Shown one piece after another: positions 38,067 to 46,938 of a stretch of 64,000 nucleotides of DNA (its first letter is position 1; each line of letters opens with the position of its first letter). The stretch is from Aquibacillus albus (GTDB lineage Bacteria > Bacillota > Bacilli > Bacillales > Amphibacillaceae), in assembly GCF_016908325.1 (NCBI RefSeq), contig NZ_JAFBDR010000001.1, positions 1 to 64,000 on the forward strand. Direction: 5' to 3'. The position numbers and the translations under genes are program-made. The notes beneath the pieces were generated by a model that was given only the letters and a program-made list of their open reading frames with translations, was not told where the DNA came from and searched no databases.

Positions 38067-39134
38067 ATGTTTAATCAGAAAAAGTCGATACGAATACTTT
38101 ATTGGATATTAATAGGTATATTAGCGTTTTTGTTTCTATATTTATTAACGATTTTATTCCCTTTTTATCGTTCCTTTTTTTCTATTTTATTTCGAATCTT
38201 AACACCTTTTATTGTTGCTGGTCTTATCGCTTATTTACTTCATCCAGTTGTTGAAAAATTACATGAATATAATTTCCCTAGATGGCTAGCAATCCTGCTG
38301 ATTTATTTTCTATTCTTTGGTGGTGTTGGCTATATTATCTATCATACCTATCCATCTGTTGTTCAACAAATTAGGGATTTAAACGAAAACCTACCACAAT
38401 TCATGGATACTTATCGATCGACCGTTTACAGTATGTATGAGAATACCTCTTTTTTACCAGAGACTGTTCATGATAGGATGGATGAATTTTTTCATGATAT
38501 GGAAGAAATGATAGGTAATATGCTTACGGATAGCGTACGATATCTTACTAAATTAATGGATATTATTATTATCCTTGCAGTGATTCCTGTATTAGTTTTT
38601 TATATGTTAAAAGATTTCGATTTAATCAAGTCTTCTCTTTGGAAGTTAACACCAAAAAAGTATCGAGACGAAGGCAAGACATTAATCGTTGATATCGATA
38701 ACAGTTTAGGTAATTATATACGTGGTCAATTAATTGTTTGTTTCTTTGTTGGTTTAACTACTTACGGAATTTTATGGTTTATCGATATGAAGTATCCACT
38801 CGTATTAGCGATTGTAATGGCTATTACAAATATAATTCCGTATTTTGGACCTATTCTTGGTGCTATTCCAGCTGTTATTATTGCTTTTACTATTTCAATT
38901 AAGATGGTAGTTTATGTAATTATTGCCGTTTTTGTTGTACAAATTATTGAAGGAAACTTGCTATCTCCTTTTATTGTTGGGAAAAGTATAGATATTCATC
39001 CAATACTTATTATTTTTGCGTTATTAGTAGGTGGAGAAATAGGGGGAGTAATTGGAATGATTATTGCTGTACCATTACTTTCTATTTTAAAAGTTATTGT
39101 AAGTCATACGAAGTCATTTCACTATAGTGATTGA
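38067..39134 (+). CDS. AI-2E-family membrane transporter
   Basis: 355 residues with about eight hydrophobic segments: a double-spanning N-terminal block (LLTILFPFYRSFFSILFRIL), then TPFIVAGLIAYLLHPVVE, an extended loop of helices at about 105-160, and a C-terminal block with NIIPYFGPILGAIPAVIIA and LLSPFIVGKSIDIHPILI, all diagnostic of the AI-2E (PerM/TqsA) family. B. subtilis YrrI is the syntenic relative. Substrates vary in this family (quorum signal, sodium-proton exchange) and are not known here. ATG 38067 has a weak GGGGCATCTAG upstream. The alaS promoter overlaps its last codons. Confidence 0.87.
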   Translation: MFNQKKSIRILYWILIGILAFLFLYLLTILFPFYRSFFSILFRILTPFIVAGLIAYLLHPVVEKLHEYNFPRWLAILLIYFLFFGGVGYIIYHTYPSVVQQIRDLNENLPQFMDTYRSTVYSMYENTSFLPETVHDRMDEFFHDMEEMIGNMLTDSVRYLTKLMDIIIILAVIPVLVFYMLKDFDLIKSSLWKLTPKKYRDEGKTLIVDIDNSLGNYIRGQLIVCFFVGLTTYGILWFIDMKYPLVLAIVMAITNIIPYFGPILGAIPAVIIAFTISIKMVVYVIIAVFVVQIIEGNLLSPFIVGKSIDIHPILIIFALLVGGEIGGVIGMIIAVPLLSILKVIVSHTKSFHYSD

Positions 39135-39159
39135 CAAACCGCAAAATGTTCACTATAAT
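39131..39159 (+). promoter_or_regulatory. Consensus sigma-A promoter of the alaS T-box
   Basis: Perfect TTGACA (39131-39136), 17-nt spacer and perfect TATAAT (39154-39159). The -35 overlaps the stop codon of the upstream gene; the start is expected near 39166. Confidence 0.92.
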
Positions 39160-39165
39160 ATCGAA

Positions 39166-39460
39166 CGATAGTAACCAAATATTTACGAAAACACTGACGA
39201 TCATTAGTACGTGACAGACCATCTGACTTGTTGTGCTGTTTAATAGCCACAACAGAGGGAAGAGAGGAATTTCCAAGGGCTGAAAGAAATTCTAGGTGAA
39301 GGGTCATGGAAGCTAGTTCTGAGCGCGGATAAAAGTCCGACGGAGACGCACCGTTATGGCGTTTGAGGTGATGGACAAATATGTGTCCGTAATCAGGGTG
39401 GTACCGCGAAACTAACTCTCGTCCCTGCTATCATAGCAGCAGGACGGGAGTTTTTTATAT
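39166..39460 (+). ncRNA. T-box leader of alaS
   Basis: Stem I distal elements AGAGAGG (about 39261) and GGGCTGAAA are followed after 26 nt by the specifier GCT (39312-39314, Ala) with the conserved A after it. The T-box AGGGTGGTACCGCG (39395-39408) is canonical. The competing terminator pairs ACTCTCGTCC-CTGCT with AGCAG-CAGGACGGGAGT (about 39414-39451) and ends in TTTTTT. Uncharged tRNA-Ala should turn on alaS. Confidence 0.96.
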
Positions 39461-39582
39461 TTCAGGCCTTGGAGTCGCTAATGAAATACTAAGTTTCCCT
39501 GCAATGTATTGCTTTTACCATAAGGTTGTATAAAACTCAATAAAAGGAATCATTATCAATCATTTCTAGGAGGGTAATAAGA

Positions 39583-42219
39583 GTGAAACAATTAACTTCA
39601 GCACAAGTAAGACAAATGTTTTTAGATTATTTTAAAGAGAAAGGACACCGTGTCGAACCGAGTGCATCCTTAGTTCCGCATGAAGATCCGACATTACTTT
39701 GGATCAATAGTGGTGTTGCGACTTTAAAGAAGTATTTTGATGGAAGAGTAATACCAGATAACCCAAGAATTGTAAATGCCCAAAAATCAATTCGTACAAA
39801 TGATATTGAAAACGTTGGCTACACTGCTAGACATCATACGTTTTTTGAAATGCTCGGTAACTTTTCTATTGGTGATTATTTTAAAGAAGAAGCAATTGAA
39901 TTTGCTTGGGAATTTTTAACGAGTGAGAAGTGGATTGGATTTGAGAAAGAACGATTGTCCGTAACTGTTCATCCAGAAGATGATGAAGCATATTATTTAT
40001 GGCGAGATAAAATTAAATTACCTGAAGAAAGAATCATCCGGTTAGAAGAAAATTTTTGGGATATTGGGGAAGGTCCTAGTGGTCCAAATACGGAAATTTT
40101 TTATGACCGCGGTGAACAATATGGCAATGATCCGAATGATCCTGAACTTTATCCTGGTGGAGAGAATGAGCGTTATCTAGAAATATGGAATTTAGTGTTT
40201 TCACAGTTCAACCATAATCCAGATGATACTTATACACCGTTACCAAAGAAAAATATTGATACTGGTATGGGATTAGAAAGAATGGTGTGCGTAATTCAAG
40301 ATACACCAACAAACTTTGAAACAGATTTATTTTTACCAATTATAAATGAGGTTGAAAAGATTTCGTCTGTTAAATATGGTGAAAAAACTGACCTAGATGT
40401 TGCCTTTAAAGTTATTGCTGACCATATTCGTACGGTAACATTCGCAGTCAGTGATGGTGCACTTCCATCTAACGAGGGTCGTGGGTATGTTTTAAGAAGG
40501 TTACTAAGGAGAGCGGTTCGCTATGCAAAGCAAATTGGTATTGATCAGCCGTTTATGTATCGTTTAGTACCGACAGTTGGACAAATTATGAAAGAGTTTT
40601 ATCCTGAAGTAACTAGTAAAACAGATTTTATTGAAAATGTGATTAAAACTGAGGAGGAGCGCTTTCATGAAACCCTTCATGAAGGTTTAACGATATTATC
40701 TGATATCATTGAAAGGGAAAAGCAAAAAGGAAGTAATGTTTTTCCGGGAGAAGAAGTATTTAGACTCTATGACACGTATGGGTTTCCTAAAGAATTAACA
40801 GAAGAGTACATTCAAGAAGCTGGGTTTCGTATGGACCAAACTGGTTTTGAGCAGGAGATGAAAAAACAGCGTGAGCGTGCTCGTCAAGCTCGTCAAAAAG
40901 TAGACTCTATGCAAATTCAAGAGGGTGTGCTAAGTGAAGTGAATGTATCGAGTGAGTTTGTTGGTTATGATTCATTAGAATCGAAAACCGTATTAGTTGA
41001 AATAGTGAAAGATAAAGCATTTAGTAATGCAGCAAATAGAGGGGAAGAAGCCTATATTATTTTAGAGGATACTCCTTTTTATGCGGAAAGCGGTGGTCAA
41101 ATTGCTGATAGAGGTTTCATTTATACAGAAACAGCTACAGCTGAGGTATTAGATGTTCAAAAAGCACCTAAGGGCCAGCATTTACACCGAATTCATGTAA
41201 AGGAAGGCACTTTCAATAAAGGGGATGCTGTACATGCAATTGTGGATCGAGAATCTCGTACGCAAGTGATAAAAAATCACACAGCTACCCATTTACTTCA
41301 TCAAGCATTGAAGGACGTATTAGGCGATCATGTAAACCAAGCAGGTTCACTTGTTGCTTCTGACCGTCTTCGATTTGATTTTTCACATTTTGGTTCCATC
41401 AGTGAGGAAGAATTAAACAAAATTGAAGCAATAGTGAATGAAAAAATTTGGTCTACCATACCTGTTATAGTAAATCATCATCAGCTGGAAGAGGCGAAAG
41501 AGATGGGAGCAATGGCATTATTTGGAGAAAAATATGGAGATGTCGTAAGAGTTGTAAAGGTAGGAGACTATAGTATTGAACTATGTGGAGGCTGTCATGT
41601 GGTCAATACTGCAGAAATAGGATTATTTAAAATAACTTCTGAAACTGGTATTGGAGCTGGTACAAGAAGAATTGAGGCTTCTACTGGCAAAGGTGCTTAT
41701 CAATATTTATCAAATAAACAAAAACTGTTAAGTGATGCAGCAAAGCTTTTAAAAGTTGCGGAAGAAAAAGTTCCAAGTAGAATTGAAGGATTATATCAAG
41801 AACAAAGAGAATTACAAAAGGAAAAAGAATCATTAAGTGCGAAACTATCCAATTTGGAGGCATCGTCTATTTTAGATGATGTACAAGATATAAACGGTGT
41901 TAAACTCCTATCTAAACAAGTAGATGTACAAGATATGAATCAATTACGTAACATGGTAGATGAATTAAAACAAAAAATAGAATCGGGTATCATATTGCTC
42001 GGTGCAGTTAACAATGGAAAGGTACAACTAGCTGCAGGAATAACAAAAGACTTGGTAGAACGTGGTTTTCATGCAGGTAACTTAATTAAAGAGACAGCAT
42101 CACGCTGTGGTGGCGGTGGTGGTGGTCGACCAGATATGGCTCAAGCCGGTGGCAAAAACCCTAAACAATTGCCTGAAGCATTAGCACACGCCGAAAATTA
42201 TGTTACTTCTCAATCATAG
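39583..42219 (+). CDS. alaS: Alanyl-tRNA synthetase
   Basis: 878 residues, full length. The catalytic domain begins [18 protein letters not shown] and includes [20 protein letters not shown]. The editing domain has the zinc-type [11 protein letters not shown] and the CGGCH site (about residues 666-670), and the C-terminal C-Ala domain ends in a [16 protein letters not shown] glycine run. GTG 39583 follows CTAGGAGGGTAATAAGA and no ATG lies near it. The T-box leader controls it. ireB and ruvX follow about 85 bp downstream, the widely conserved alaS-yrzL-yrrK order. Confidence 0.97.
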   Translation: MKQLTSAQVRQMFLDYFKEKGHRVEPSASLVPHEDPTLLWINSGVATLKKYFDGRVIPDNPRIVNAQKSIRTNDIENVGYTARHHTFFEMLGNFSIGDYFKEEAIEFAWEFLTSEKWIGFEKERLSVTVHPEDDEAYYLWRDKIKLPEERIIRLEENFWDIGEGPSGPNTEIFYDRGEQYGNDPNDPELYPGGENERYLEIWNLVFSQFNHNPDDTYTPLPKKNIDTGMGLERMVCVIQDTPTNFETDLFLPIINEVEKISSVKYGEKTDLDVAFKVIADHIRTVTFAVSDGALPSNEGRGYVLRRLLRRAVRYAKQIGIDQPFMYRLVPTVGQIMKEFYPEVTSKTDFIENVIKTEEERFHETLHEGLTILSDIIEREKQKGSNVFPGEEVFRLYDTYGFPKELTEEYIQEAGFRMDQTGFEQEMKKQRERARQARQKVDSMQIQEGVLSEVNVSSEFVGYDSLESKTVLVEIVKDKAFSNAANRGEEAYIILEDTPFYAESGGQIADRGFIYTETATAEVLDVQKAPKGQHLHRIHVKEGTFNKGDAVHAIVDRESRTQVIKNHTATHLLHQALKDVLGDHVNQAGSLVASDRLRFDFSHFGSISEEELNKIEAIVNEKIWSTIPVIVNHHQLEEAKEMGAMALFGEKYGDVVRVVKVGDYSIELCGGCHVVNTAEIGLFKITSETGIGAGTRRIEASTGKGAYQYLSNKQKLLSDAAKLLKVAEEKVPSRIEGLYQEQRELQKEKESLSAKLSNLEASSILDDVQDINGVKLLSKQVDVQDMNQLRNMVDELKQKIESGIILLGAVNNGKVQLAAGITKDLVERGFHAGNLIKETASRCGGGGGGRPDMAQAGGKNPKQLPEALAHAENYVTSQS

Positions 42220-42304
42220 TTTGTAAAATACTACCTATAAAAGCTATAATAGGAAATAGATAGAAGAAATAGTGAATCGCTAAAATGAAAAGTGGGGTGA
42301 TTCC

Positions 42305-42574
42305 ATGGAATCAATGGATAGAACAATGAAGTTTAATTTTTCAGACGAACATTTTGATGAAAGTGTAAAAGAAGTATTATTAACCGTCCATGAAGCATTA
42401 AGGGAAAAAGGGTACAACCCAATTAATCAAATCGTTGGATATCTGTTATCTGGAGATCCAGCCTATATCCCTCGTCATAATGACGCAAGAAATCTTATTC
42501 GAAGAATTGAACGGGACGAACTAATTGAAGAATTAGTCAAATTTTATTTAAATCAGCATAAAGAGGATGAATAA
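42305..42574 (+). CDS. ireB: IreB-family regulatory phosphoprotein
   Basis: 89 residues (UPF0297/YrzL). Conserved core [20 protein letters not shown] and [19 protein letters not shown]. IreB of Enterococcus is phosphorylated by the PASTA kinase IreK on threonines near the N-terminus and lowers cephalosporin resistance; here one candidate Thr is in MDRTMKF. ATG 42305 follows GTGGGGTGATTCC; an in-frame ATG at 42314 is also possible. Its TAA shares an A with the ruvX ATG (TAATG), so translation is coupled. Confidence 0.92.
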   Translation: MESMDRTMKFNFSDEHFDESVKEVLLTVHEALREKGYNPINQIVGYLLSGDPAYIPRHNDARNLIRRIERDELIEELVKFYLNQHKEDE

Positions 42575-42990
42575 TGAAGAAAATAGGGTTAGATGTCGGG
42601 CAAAAAACCATTGGGGTTGCCGTAAGTGACGCTTTTGGTTGGACAGCTCAAGGATTAACTACTATTAAATGGGATGAAAATGACATCCATAGTGCAGATG
42701 ATGAGTTAGCTGCAATTATAAACGAATATGAAGTAAAAGAAGTCGTGGTTGGATTACCCAAGAACATGAATGGATCCATTGGTGAAAGAGGAGAAGCGTG
42801 TCAGCGATATGCTAGTTATTTAGAACAAAAGTTTGAGCTGAAAACCGTCTTATGGGACGAGCGTCTAACAACAATGGCTGCTGAACGAATATTAATTGAA
42901 GCCGACATGAGTAGAAAAAAAAGAAAAAAAATTATTGATAAAATGGCAGCTGCGATTATATTACAAAGTTATCTTGATGCGAATAAGTAG
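42574..42990 (+). CDS. ruvX: Putative Holliday junction resolvase / pre-16S rRNA nuclease (YqgF)
   Basis: 138 residues with RNase H-like fold. LGLDVGQKTIGVAVSD-type start (here KIGLDVGQKTIGVAVSD, catalytic Asp7), middle VVVGLPKNMNGSIGERG, and end LWDERLTTMAAERIL with the second acidic cluster; then a basic segment. Family members process 16S rRNA 5' ends in E. coli and may resolve Holliday junctions elsewhere. It overlaps ireB by 1 nt and precedes the DUF1292 gene by 14 bp. Confidence 0.93.
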   Translation: MKKIGLDVGQKTIGVAVSDAFGWTAQGLTTIKWDENDIHSADDELAAIINEYEVKEVVVGLPKNMNGSIGERGEACQRYASYLEQKFELKTVLWDERLTTMAAERILIEADMSRKKRKKIIDKMAAAIILQSYLDANK

Positions 42991-43004
42991 TTGGAGGTGT
43001 TGAA

Positions 43005-43286
43005 GTGGCGTTAGAGGAAAAAGAACGAATTATTATCCCAGATGAAAATGGTGAGGAACATTTATTTGAAGTTTTGTTTACTTTTGATGTAGACCAAACA
43101 GGAAATTCCTATATTGCTGTTGTACCAGTGGAGCAAAAAGATGACGAAGAGGTAGAAGTATTTGCTTTTCGTTATGAAGATCAAACAAACGAAGATGATT
43201 TATCCTTATTCCAAATCGAAACAGATGAAGAGTGGGAAATGGTTGAGGAAATGCTGAATACATTAACCGAAGAAGAAACAGATTAA
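43005..43286 (+). CDS. yrzB: DUF1292 protein (YrzB-like)
   Basis: 93 residues, strongly acidic, single DUF1292 domain: ERIIIPDENGEEHLFEVLFTF, given by its core DENGEEHLFEVLFTF, then GNSYIAVVPVEQ and the tail TDEEWEMVEEMLNTL. Function unknown. The alaS-ireB-ruvX-yrzB order is conserved across Firmicutes. GTG 43005 follows TTGGAGGTGTTGAA. A perfect terminator follows. Confidence 0.92.
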   Translation: MALEEKERIIIPDENGEEHLFEVLFTFDVDQTGNSYIAVVPVEQKDDEEVEVFAFRYEDQTNEDDLSLFQIETDEEWEMVEEMLNTLTEEETD

Positions 43287-43295
43287 AAGTAGCTT

Positions 43296-43332
43296 AAAAA
43301 AGTCTGATCCTATTAATGGATCAGACTTTTTT
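43296..43332 (+). terminator. Terminator after yrzB
   Basis: A 15-bp perfect stem, AAAAAAGTCTGATCC (43296-43310) with GGATCAGACTTTTTT (43318-43332), 7-nt loop. Confidence 0.95.
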
Positions 43333-43453
43333 CTTTAGCTCTGAAGTCTCTATTCTTTTATATAAGAATCTGATTTTTGACAAATTGCATAAAAATATTA
43401 GAAAAATTGACAATTAGTATAGTATAATATATCGGATGAAAGGGGGATATTAA

Positions 43454-44644
43454 ATGTCCACATCGGATAAAAATAATAAAGATAATCACCAAAACAAAAA
43501 AGATAAAAAGATAGATAAAAAACCACACGTGTTAGATCGTACATTACAGCGAAGTGAAGAGGCTAGAACAGTACGAAAAATTGTCACTATAGTATTAGTA
43601 CTGATAACATTAGCGATTGTTTCCGGTGGTGTAACCGGTTATTTATATATTAAATCAGCATTGGAACCGGTCAATCCTGATGATGAAACAACTACAAGTA
43701 TTGAGATACCTTTAGGATCTTCTACCTCCCAAATTGCAAATATTTTGGAGGAGAACGGGATTATTAAAGACCCTAGGGTATATCGGTTCTATATTAAGTT
43801 TAATAATGCTGGACAATTTCAAGCGGGGGAATATCAGCTTTCCCCATCCATGACACTTGGTGAAATTACGGACGCCTTACAAACAGGTAGGGTATATAAA
43901 GAACCAGTACTAACTGTAACCATTCCTGAGGGAAAGACAATCGAACAAATCGCTGATTTATATGCAGAAAAAGCAGATGTTGATAAAGAAGCATTTCTAG
44001 CCAGGGTAGAAGATAAAACATTTATTAGACAATTAATTGATGCTTACCCAACAATTTTATCGGAAGAAATTTTAAATGAAGATATCCGTACACCACTAGA
44101 AGGATATCTTTATGCAGCAACCTATCAATTTTATGAAGAAAATCCAAGTGTAGATACAATCATAAATAAGATGCTAGATAAAACAGAGGACGTTGTTCTA
44201 AACTATTATGATCAAATTAGTCAAATGGAGGAATGGACGGTTCATGACGCCATCACAATGGCCTCTTTGGTTGAAAACGAAGCGAGAACGGAGGAGGATC
44301 GAAAAATTATTGCAGGTGTATTTTATAATCGATTGGAACAGGGTATGATGCTACAGACAGACCCAACCGTTTTATATGCTTTAGGTGAACATCGAGATCG
44401 AGTCTTGTATGAGTACTTAGAAATTGAATCCCCATATAACACGTATCAAATTACTGGTTTACCTGTTGGACCTATTTCTAACTTTAATGAAAATTCTTTA
44501 AGAGCTGTTATTGAGCCAGAAGAAACAAACTATATGTATTTTGTAGCTGCAAATGATGGAAACATTTACTATTCTGAAACATATGAAAAGCATCAGGAGT
44601 TAGTTGCTAGATATTTAAATAGGGATGCAGTAGAGGCAGAATGA
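43454..44644 (+). CDS. mltG: Endolytic murein transglycosylase MltG
   Basis: 396 residues. A basic cytosolic N-terminus, one transmembrane helix (about 47-70), a LysM-like subdomain (SIEIPLGSSTSQIANILEEN, about 90-170) and the catalytic YceG domain with ITMASLVENEARTEEDR, whose Glu (in LVENEA) is the catalytic residue, and LQTDPTVLYALG. MltG cuts nascent glycan strands and so sets their length; it works with elongation synthases. ATG 43454 follows GAAAGGGGGATATTAA. B. subtilis yrrL occupies the same place before trmR. Confidence 0.95.
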   Translation: MSTSDKNNKDNHQNKKDKKIDKKPHVLDRTLQRSEEARTVRKIVTIVLVLITLAIVSGGVTGYLYIKSALEPVNPDDETTTSIEIPLGSSTSQIANILEENGIIKDPRVYRFYIKFNNAGQFQAGEYQLSPSMTLGEITDALQTGRVYKEPVLTVTIPEGKTIEQIADLYAEKADVDKEAFLARVEDKTFIRQLIDAYPTILSEEILNEDIRTPLEGYLYAATYQFYEENPSVDTIINKMLDKTEDVVLNYYDQISQMEEWTVHDAITMASLVENEARTEEDRKIIAGVFYNRLEQGMMLQTDPTVLYALGEHRDRVLYEYLEIESPYNTYQITGLPVGPISNFNENSLRAVIEPEETNYMYFVAANDGNIYYSETYEKHQELVARYLNRDAVEAE

Positions 44645-44647
44645 GTT

Positions 44648-44677
44648 GGGGGGGATAATCATATTCCCCCTTTTTAT
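44648..44677 (+). terminator. Terminator after mltG
   Basis: GGGGGAT (44650-44656) pairs with ATTCCCCC (about 44663-44670) followed by TTTTT. Confidence 0.75.
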
Positions 44678-44775
44678 AAGTACAGTCGGAATTGGGTACA
44701 CTGCAAGGGAACTTAAAAATTCCTCAATAATTATGTAGTTAGCGGTTTTAAAAATAAATAGAGAGGAGAATAACG

Positions 44776-45411
44776 GTGGACAAGCAGTTAGAAATGTATC
44801 TCACACGGATGCTTCCAAGCAGTGATGAGTGGGTTAGCAAACTGGAGAATTATGCCTACACACATGGTGTCCCGATTATGGAACCATTGGGAATTAACTT
44901 TCTCATGCAACTAGTTCGTTTACAAAAACCAACAAACATATTAGAAATTGGAACAGCTATTGGTTATTCTTCACTGCGAATGCTTGAGGCTTGTCCAAGC
45001 GCTTCTATTGTTACAGTGGAACGAGATGAGAACCGGTATATGGAAGCAGTAAACAATATAAAAGATTTAAATAAACAAAAGAATATTCATGTCATTCATG
45101 GGGATGCGCTAGAAGTGGTTGACCTCGTAGTGGAAAAAGGGCCATATGATTTATTGTTTATTGATGCTGCAAAGGGGCAGTATCAACGTTTTTTCGAGAT
45201 GTATAGCAAACACTTAACAGAGGATGCCGTCATCATTTCTGATAATGTTTTATTTAAAGGATTAGTTGCTGATCAATCATTAGAAAATGAACGCTTAAGT
45301 AAAATAGCTCGTAAAATTAATTCTTATAACGAATGGCTTGTCAATCACCCTGATTATAGGACAACGATTGTACCCATAGGGGATGGTGTAGCAATCAGTG
45401 TAAAGCGATGA
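44776..45411 (+). CDS. trmR: tRNA 5-hydroxyuridine methyltransferase TrmR
   Basis: 211-residue class I SAM methyltransferase of the O-methyltransferase type-3 family. SAM motif I is LEIGTAIGYSSLRML (about 55-69), followed by VTVERDE and the metal-binding Asp in LLFIDAAKGQYQ (about 132) and SDNVLFKG. B. subtilis YrrM (TrmR) methylates ho5U34 to mo5U34 in several tRNAs. GTG 44776 follows AGAGGAGAATAACG. In B. subtilis the hydroxylation genes trhP1-trhP2 (yrrN-yrrO) come next; here udk follows directly after 24 bp. A general catechol-type O-methyltransferase cannot be excluded from sequence alone. Confidence 0.85.
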   Translation: MDKQLEMYLTRMLPSSDEWVSKLENYAYTHGVPIMEPLGINFLMQLVRLQKPTNILEIGTAIGYSSLRMLEACPSASIVTVERDENRYMEAVNNIKDLNKQKNIHVIHGDALEVVDLVVEKGPYDLLFIDAAKGQYQRFFEMYSKHLTEDAVIISDNVLFKGLVADQSLENERLSKIARKINSYNEWLVNHPDYRTTIVPIGDGVAISVKR

Positions 45412-45435
45412 AACAGACAGAGGGAGTTGTTTTAG

Positions 45436-46074
45436 ATGTCAAATCATAAACCAGTAGTGATTGGTGTTGCCGGTGGTTCGGGATCTGGGAAGACATCTGT
45501 TACTCAATCCATATATCAACGATTTTCAGATAAAAGTATTCTTGTAATTGAACAGGATTATTATTATAAGGATCAATCACACGTTCCGTTAGAGGAAAGA
45601 CTAAATACCAACTATGACCATCCACTTGCTTTTGATAATGAACTACTCGTCTATCATATGCAAGAGTTACAACATCAAAGACCTATACTAAAGCCTGTTT
45701 ATGATTACAAATTACATACACGATCCGATCAGGTAATACATGTCGATCCCAAAGAAGTCATTATTTTGGAAGGTATTTTAATTTTAGAAGATCCTAGATT
45801 ACGGGAATTAATGGACATAAAGGTATTTGTAGATACAGATGCTGATGTTCGTATTATTAGAAGATTGATGAGGGATATCAACGAAAGAGGCCGTACCATT
45901 GATTCTGTAATAGATCAATATATCAATGTTGTTCGACCAATGCATTTACAGTTTATTGAGCCTACCAAACGATATGCTGACATCATTATTCCTGAAGGTG
46001 GTCAAAACCGTGTTGCTATTGACTTAATGGCAACTAAAATTCAAACAATATTAAATAGAAAAGAATCAAATTAA
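45436..46074 (+). CDS. udk: Uridine kinase
   Basis: 212 residues. Phosphorylates uridine and cytidine in pyrimidine salvage. P-loop [12 protein letters not shown] (about 10-21), EQDYYYKDQ (about 40), [16 protein letters not shown] and [18 protein letters not shown] are all characteristic. ATG 45436 follows AGAGGGAGTTGTTTT. It is close behind trmR and followed by a 218-bp gap to greA in which I see no gene or clear terminator. Confidence 0.97.
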   Translation: MSNHKPVVIGVAGGSGSGKTSVTQSIYQRFSDKSILVIEQDYYYKDQSHVPLEERLNTNYDHPLAFDNELLVYHMQELQHQRPILKPVYDYKLHTRSDQVIHVDPKEVIILEGILILEDPRLRELMDIKVFVDTDADVRIIRRLMRDINERGRTIDSVIDQYINVVRPMHLQFIEPTKRYADIIIPEGGQNRVAIDLMATKIQTILNRKESN

Positions 46075-46292
46075 TTGTCAAGTTTTTGTTAGTGTTGTGT
46101 TCGATTAAACCAAAGCTCCAATGGATACCTAACATTTGTTGCTTTTTTAATCATCACCAATAAAAGTATTGAAAGTTCTGTGAAAATCTGCCATAGTATT
46201 GGTTAGTAGTTGTATGTCATCCATTTAATAAAAGTAAAAAGAATGACTATCTTTGATAGAAATAACTGTTGGGATATAAAGGAGTGTTAGGA

Positions 46293-46769
46293 ATGGCTGT
46301 TGAAAAAAGCTACTATATGACGCAAGAGGGGAAAGAAAAGTTAGAGAATGAACTACATTATTTAAAAACGGAAAGACGCCAGGAAGTTGTTGAACGTATT
46401 AAAATTGCTCGAGGCTTTGGGGATTTATCTGAGAACTCTGAGTATGATGCAGCAAAGGACGAGCAAGCATTTGTTGAATCAAGAATTGCGCAAGTGGAGA
46501 ACATGATTCGCAATGCAGTTATTATAGAAAATGATAATGAAAATCCAGATATTGTATCTTTAGGAAAATCAGTAACATTTAAGGAACTTCCAGATGGTGA
46601 TGAAGAAACTTATACTATAGTAGGTAGTGCGGAAGCAGATCCTTTTGAAGGAAAGATTTCAAATGATTCTCCAATAGCAAAAAGTTTATTAGGCCGCCAA
46701 ATTGGTGAGGAAGTGACTGTTCCAACTCCGGGTGGAGATATGAATGTAAAGATTATAAAAGTAGATTAA
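46293..46769 (+). CDS. greA: Transcription elongation factor GreA
   Basis: 158 residues. An N-terminal coiled coil with the tip acidic residues ([20 protein letters not shown], about 41-60) enters the RNA polymerase secondary channel and stimulates transcript cleavage. The C-terminal FKBP-like domain (about 80-158) ends [15 protein letters not shown] 46293 follows AAAGGAGTGTTAGGA; the frame is open 8 codons further upstream but without a site. It is followed by a hairpin and then pbpI, the B. subtilis order. Confidence 0.97.
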   Translation: MAVEKSYYMTQEGKEKLENELHYLKTERRQEVVERIKIARGFGDLSENSEYDAAKDEQAFVESRIAQVENMIRNAVIIENDNENPDIVSLGKSVTFKELPDGDEETYTIVGSAEADPFEGKISNDSPIAKSLLGRQIGEEVTVPTPGGDMNVKIIKVD

Positions 46770-46781
46770 TACTTATTGTAT

Positions 46782-46862
46782 AGGGTGCTCCTCTTAAAAG
46801 TTATCTTTTTAATTACACGATAGTAATTGAAAGTTAACCCGTTTTGGGGAACACCCTTTTAA
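46782..46862 (+). terminator. Terminator after greA
   Basis: AGGGTGCTCC (46782-46791) pairs with GGAACACCCT (46848-46857), one mismatch, then TTTT. The loop contains a small AATTAC/GTAATT stem. Confidence 0.6.
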
Positions 46863-46938
46863 TTGTAACAGACCTGCGTAATACGGCGGGTTTATTTTTG
46901 ATTGGAAAGGTTGATACTTGAACTGGGAGGTAGAGTGG

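Noticed and set aside
46075-46292. Riboswitch-like leader before greA
   Set aside because: The 218-bp gap is AT-rich with no conserved riboswitch core, no terminator/antiterminator pair and no clear promoter.
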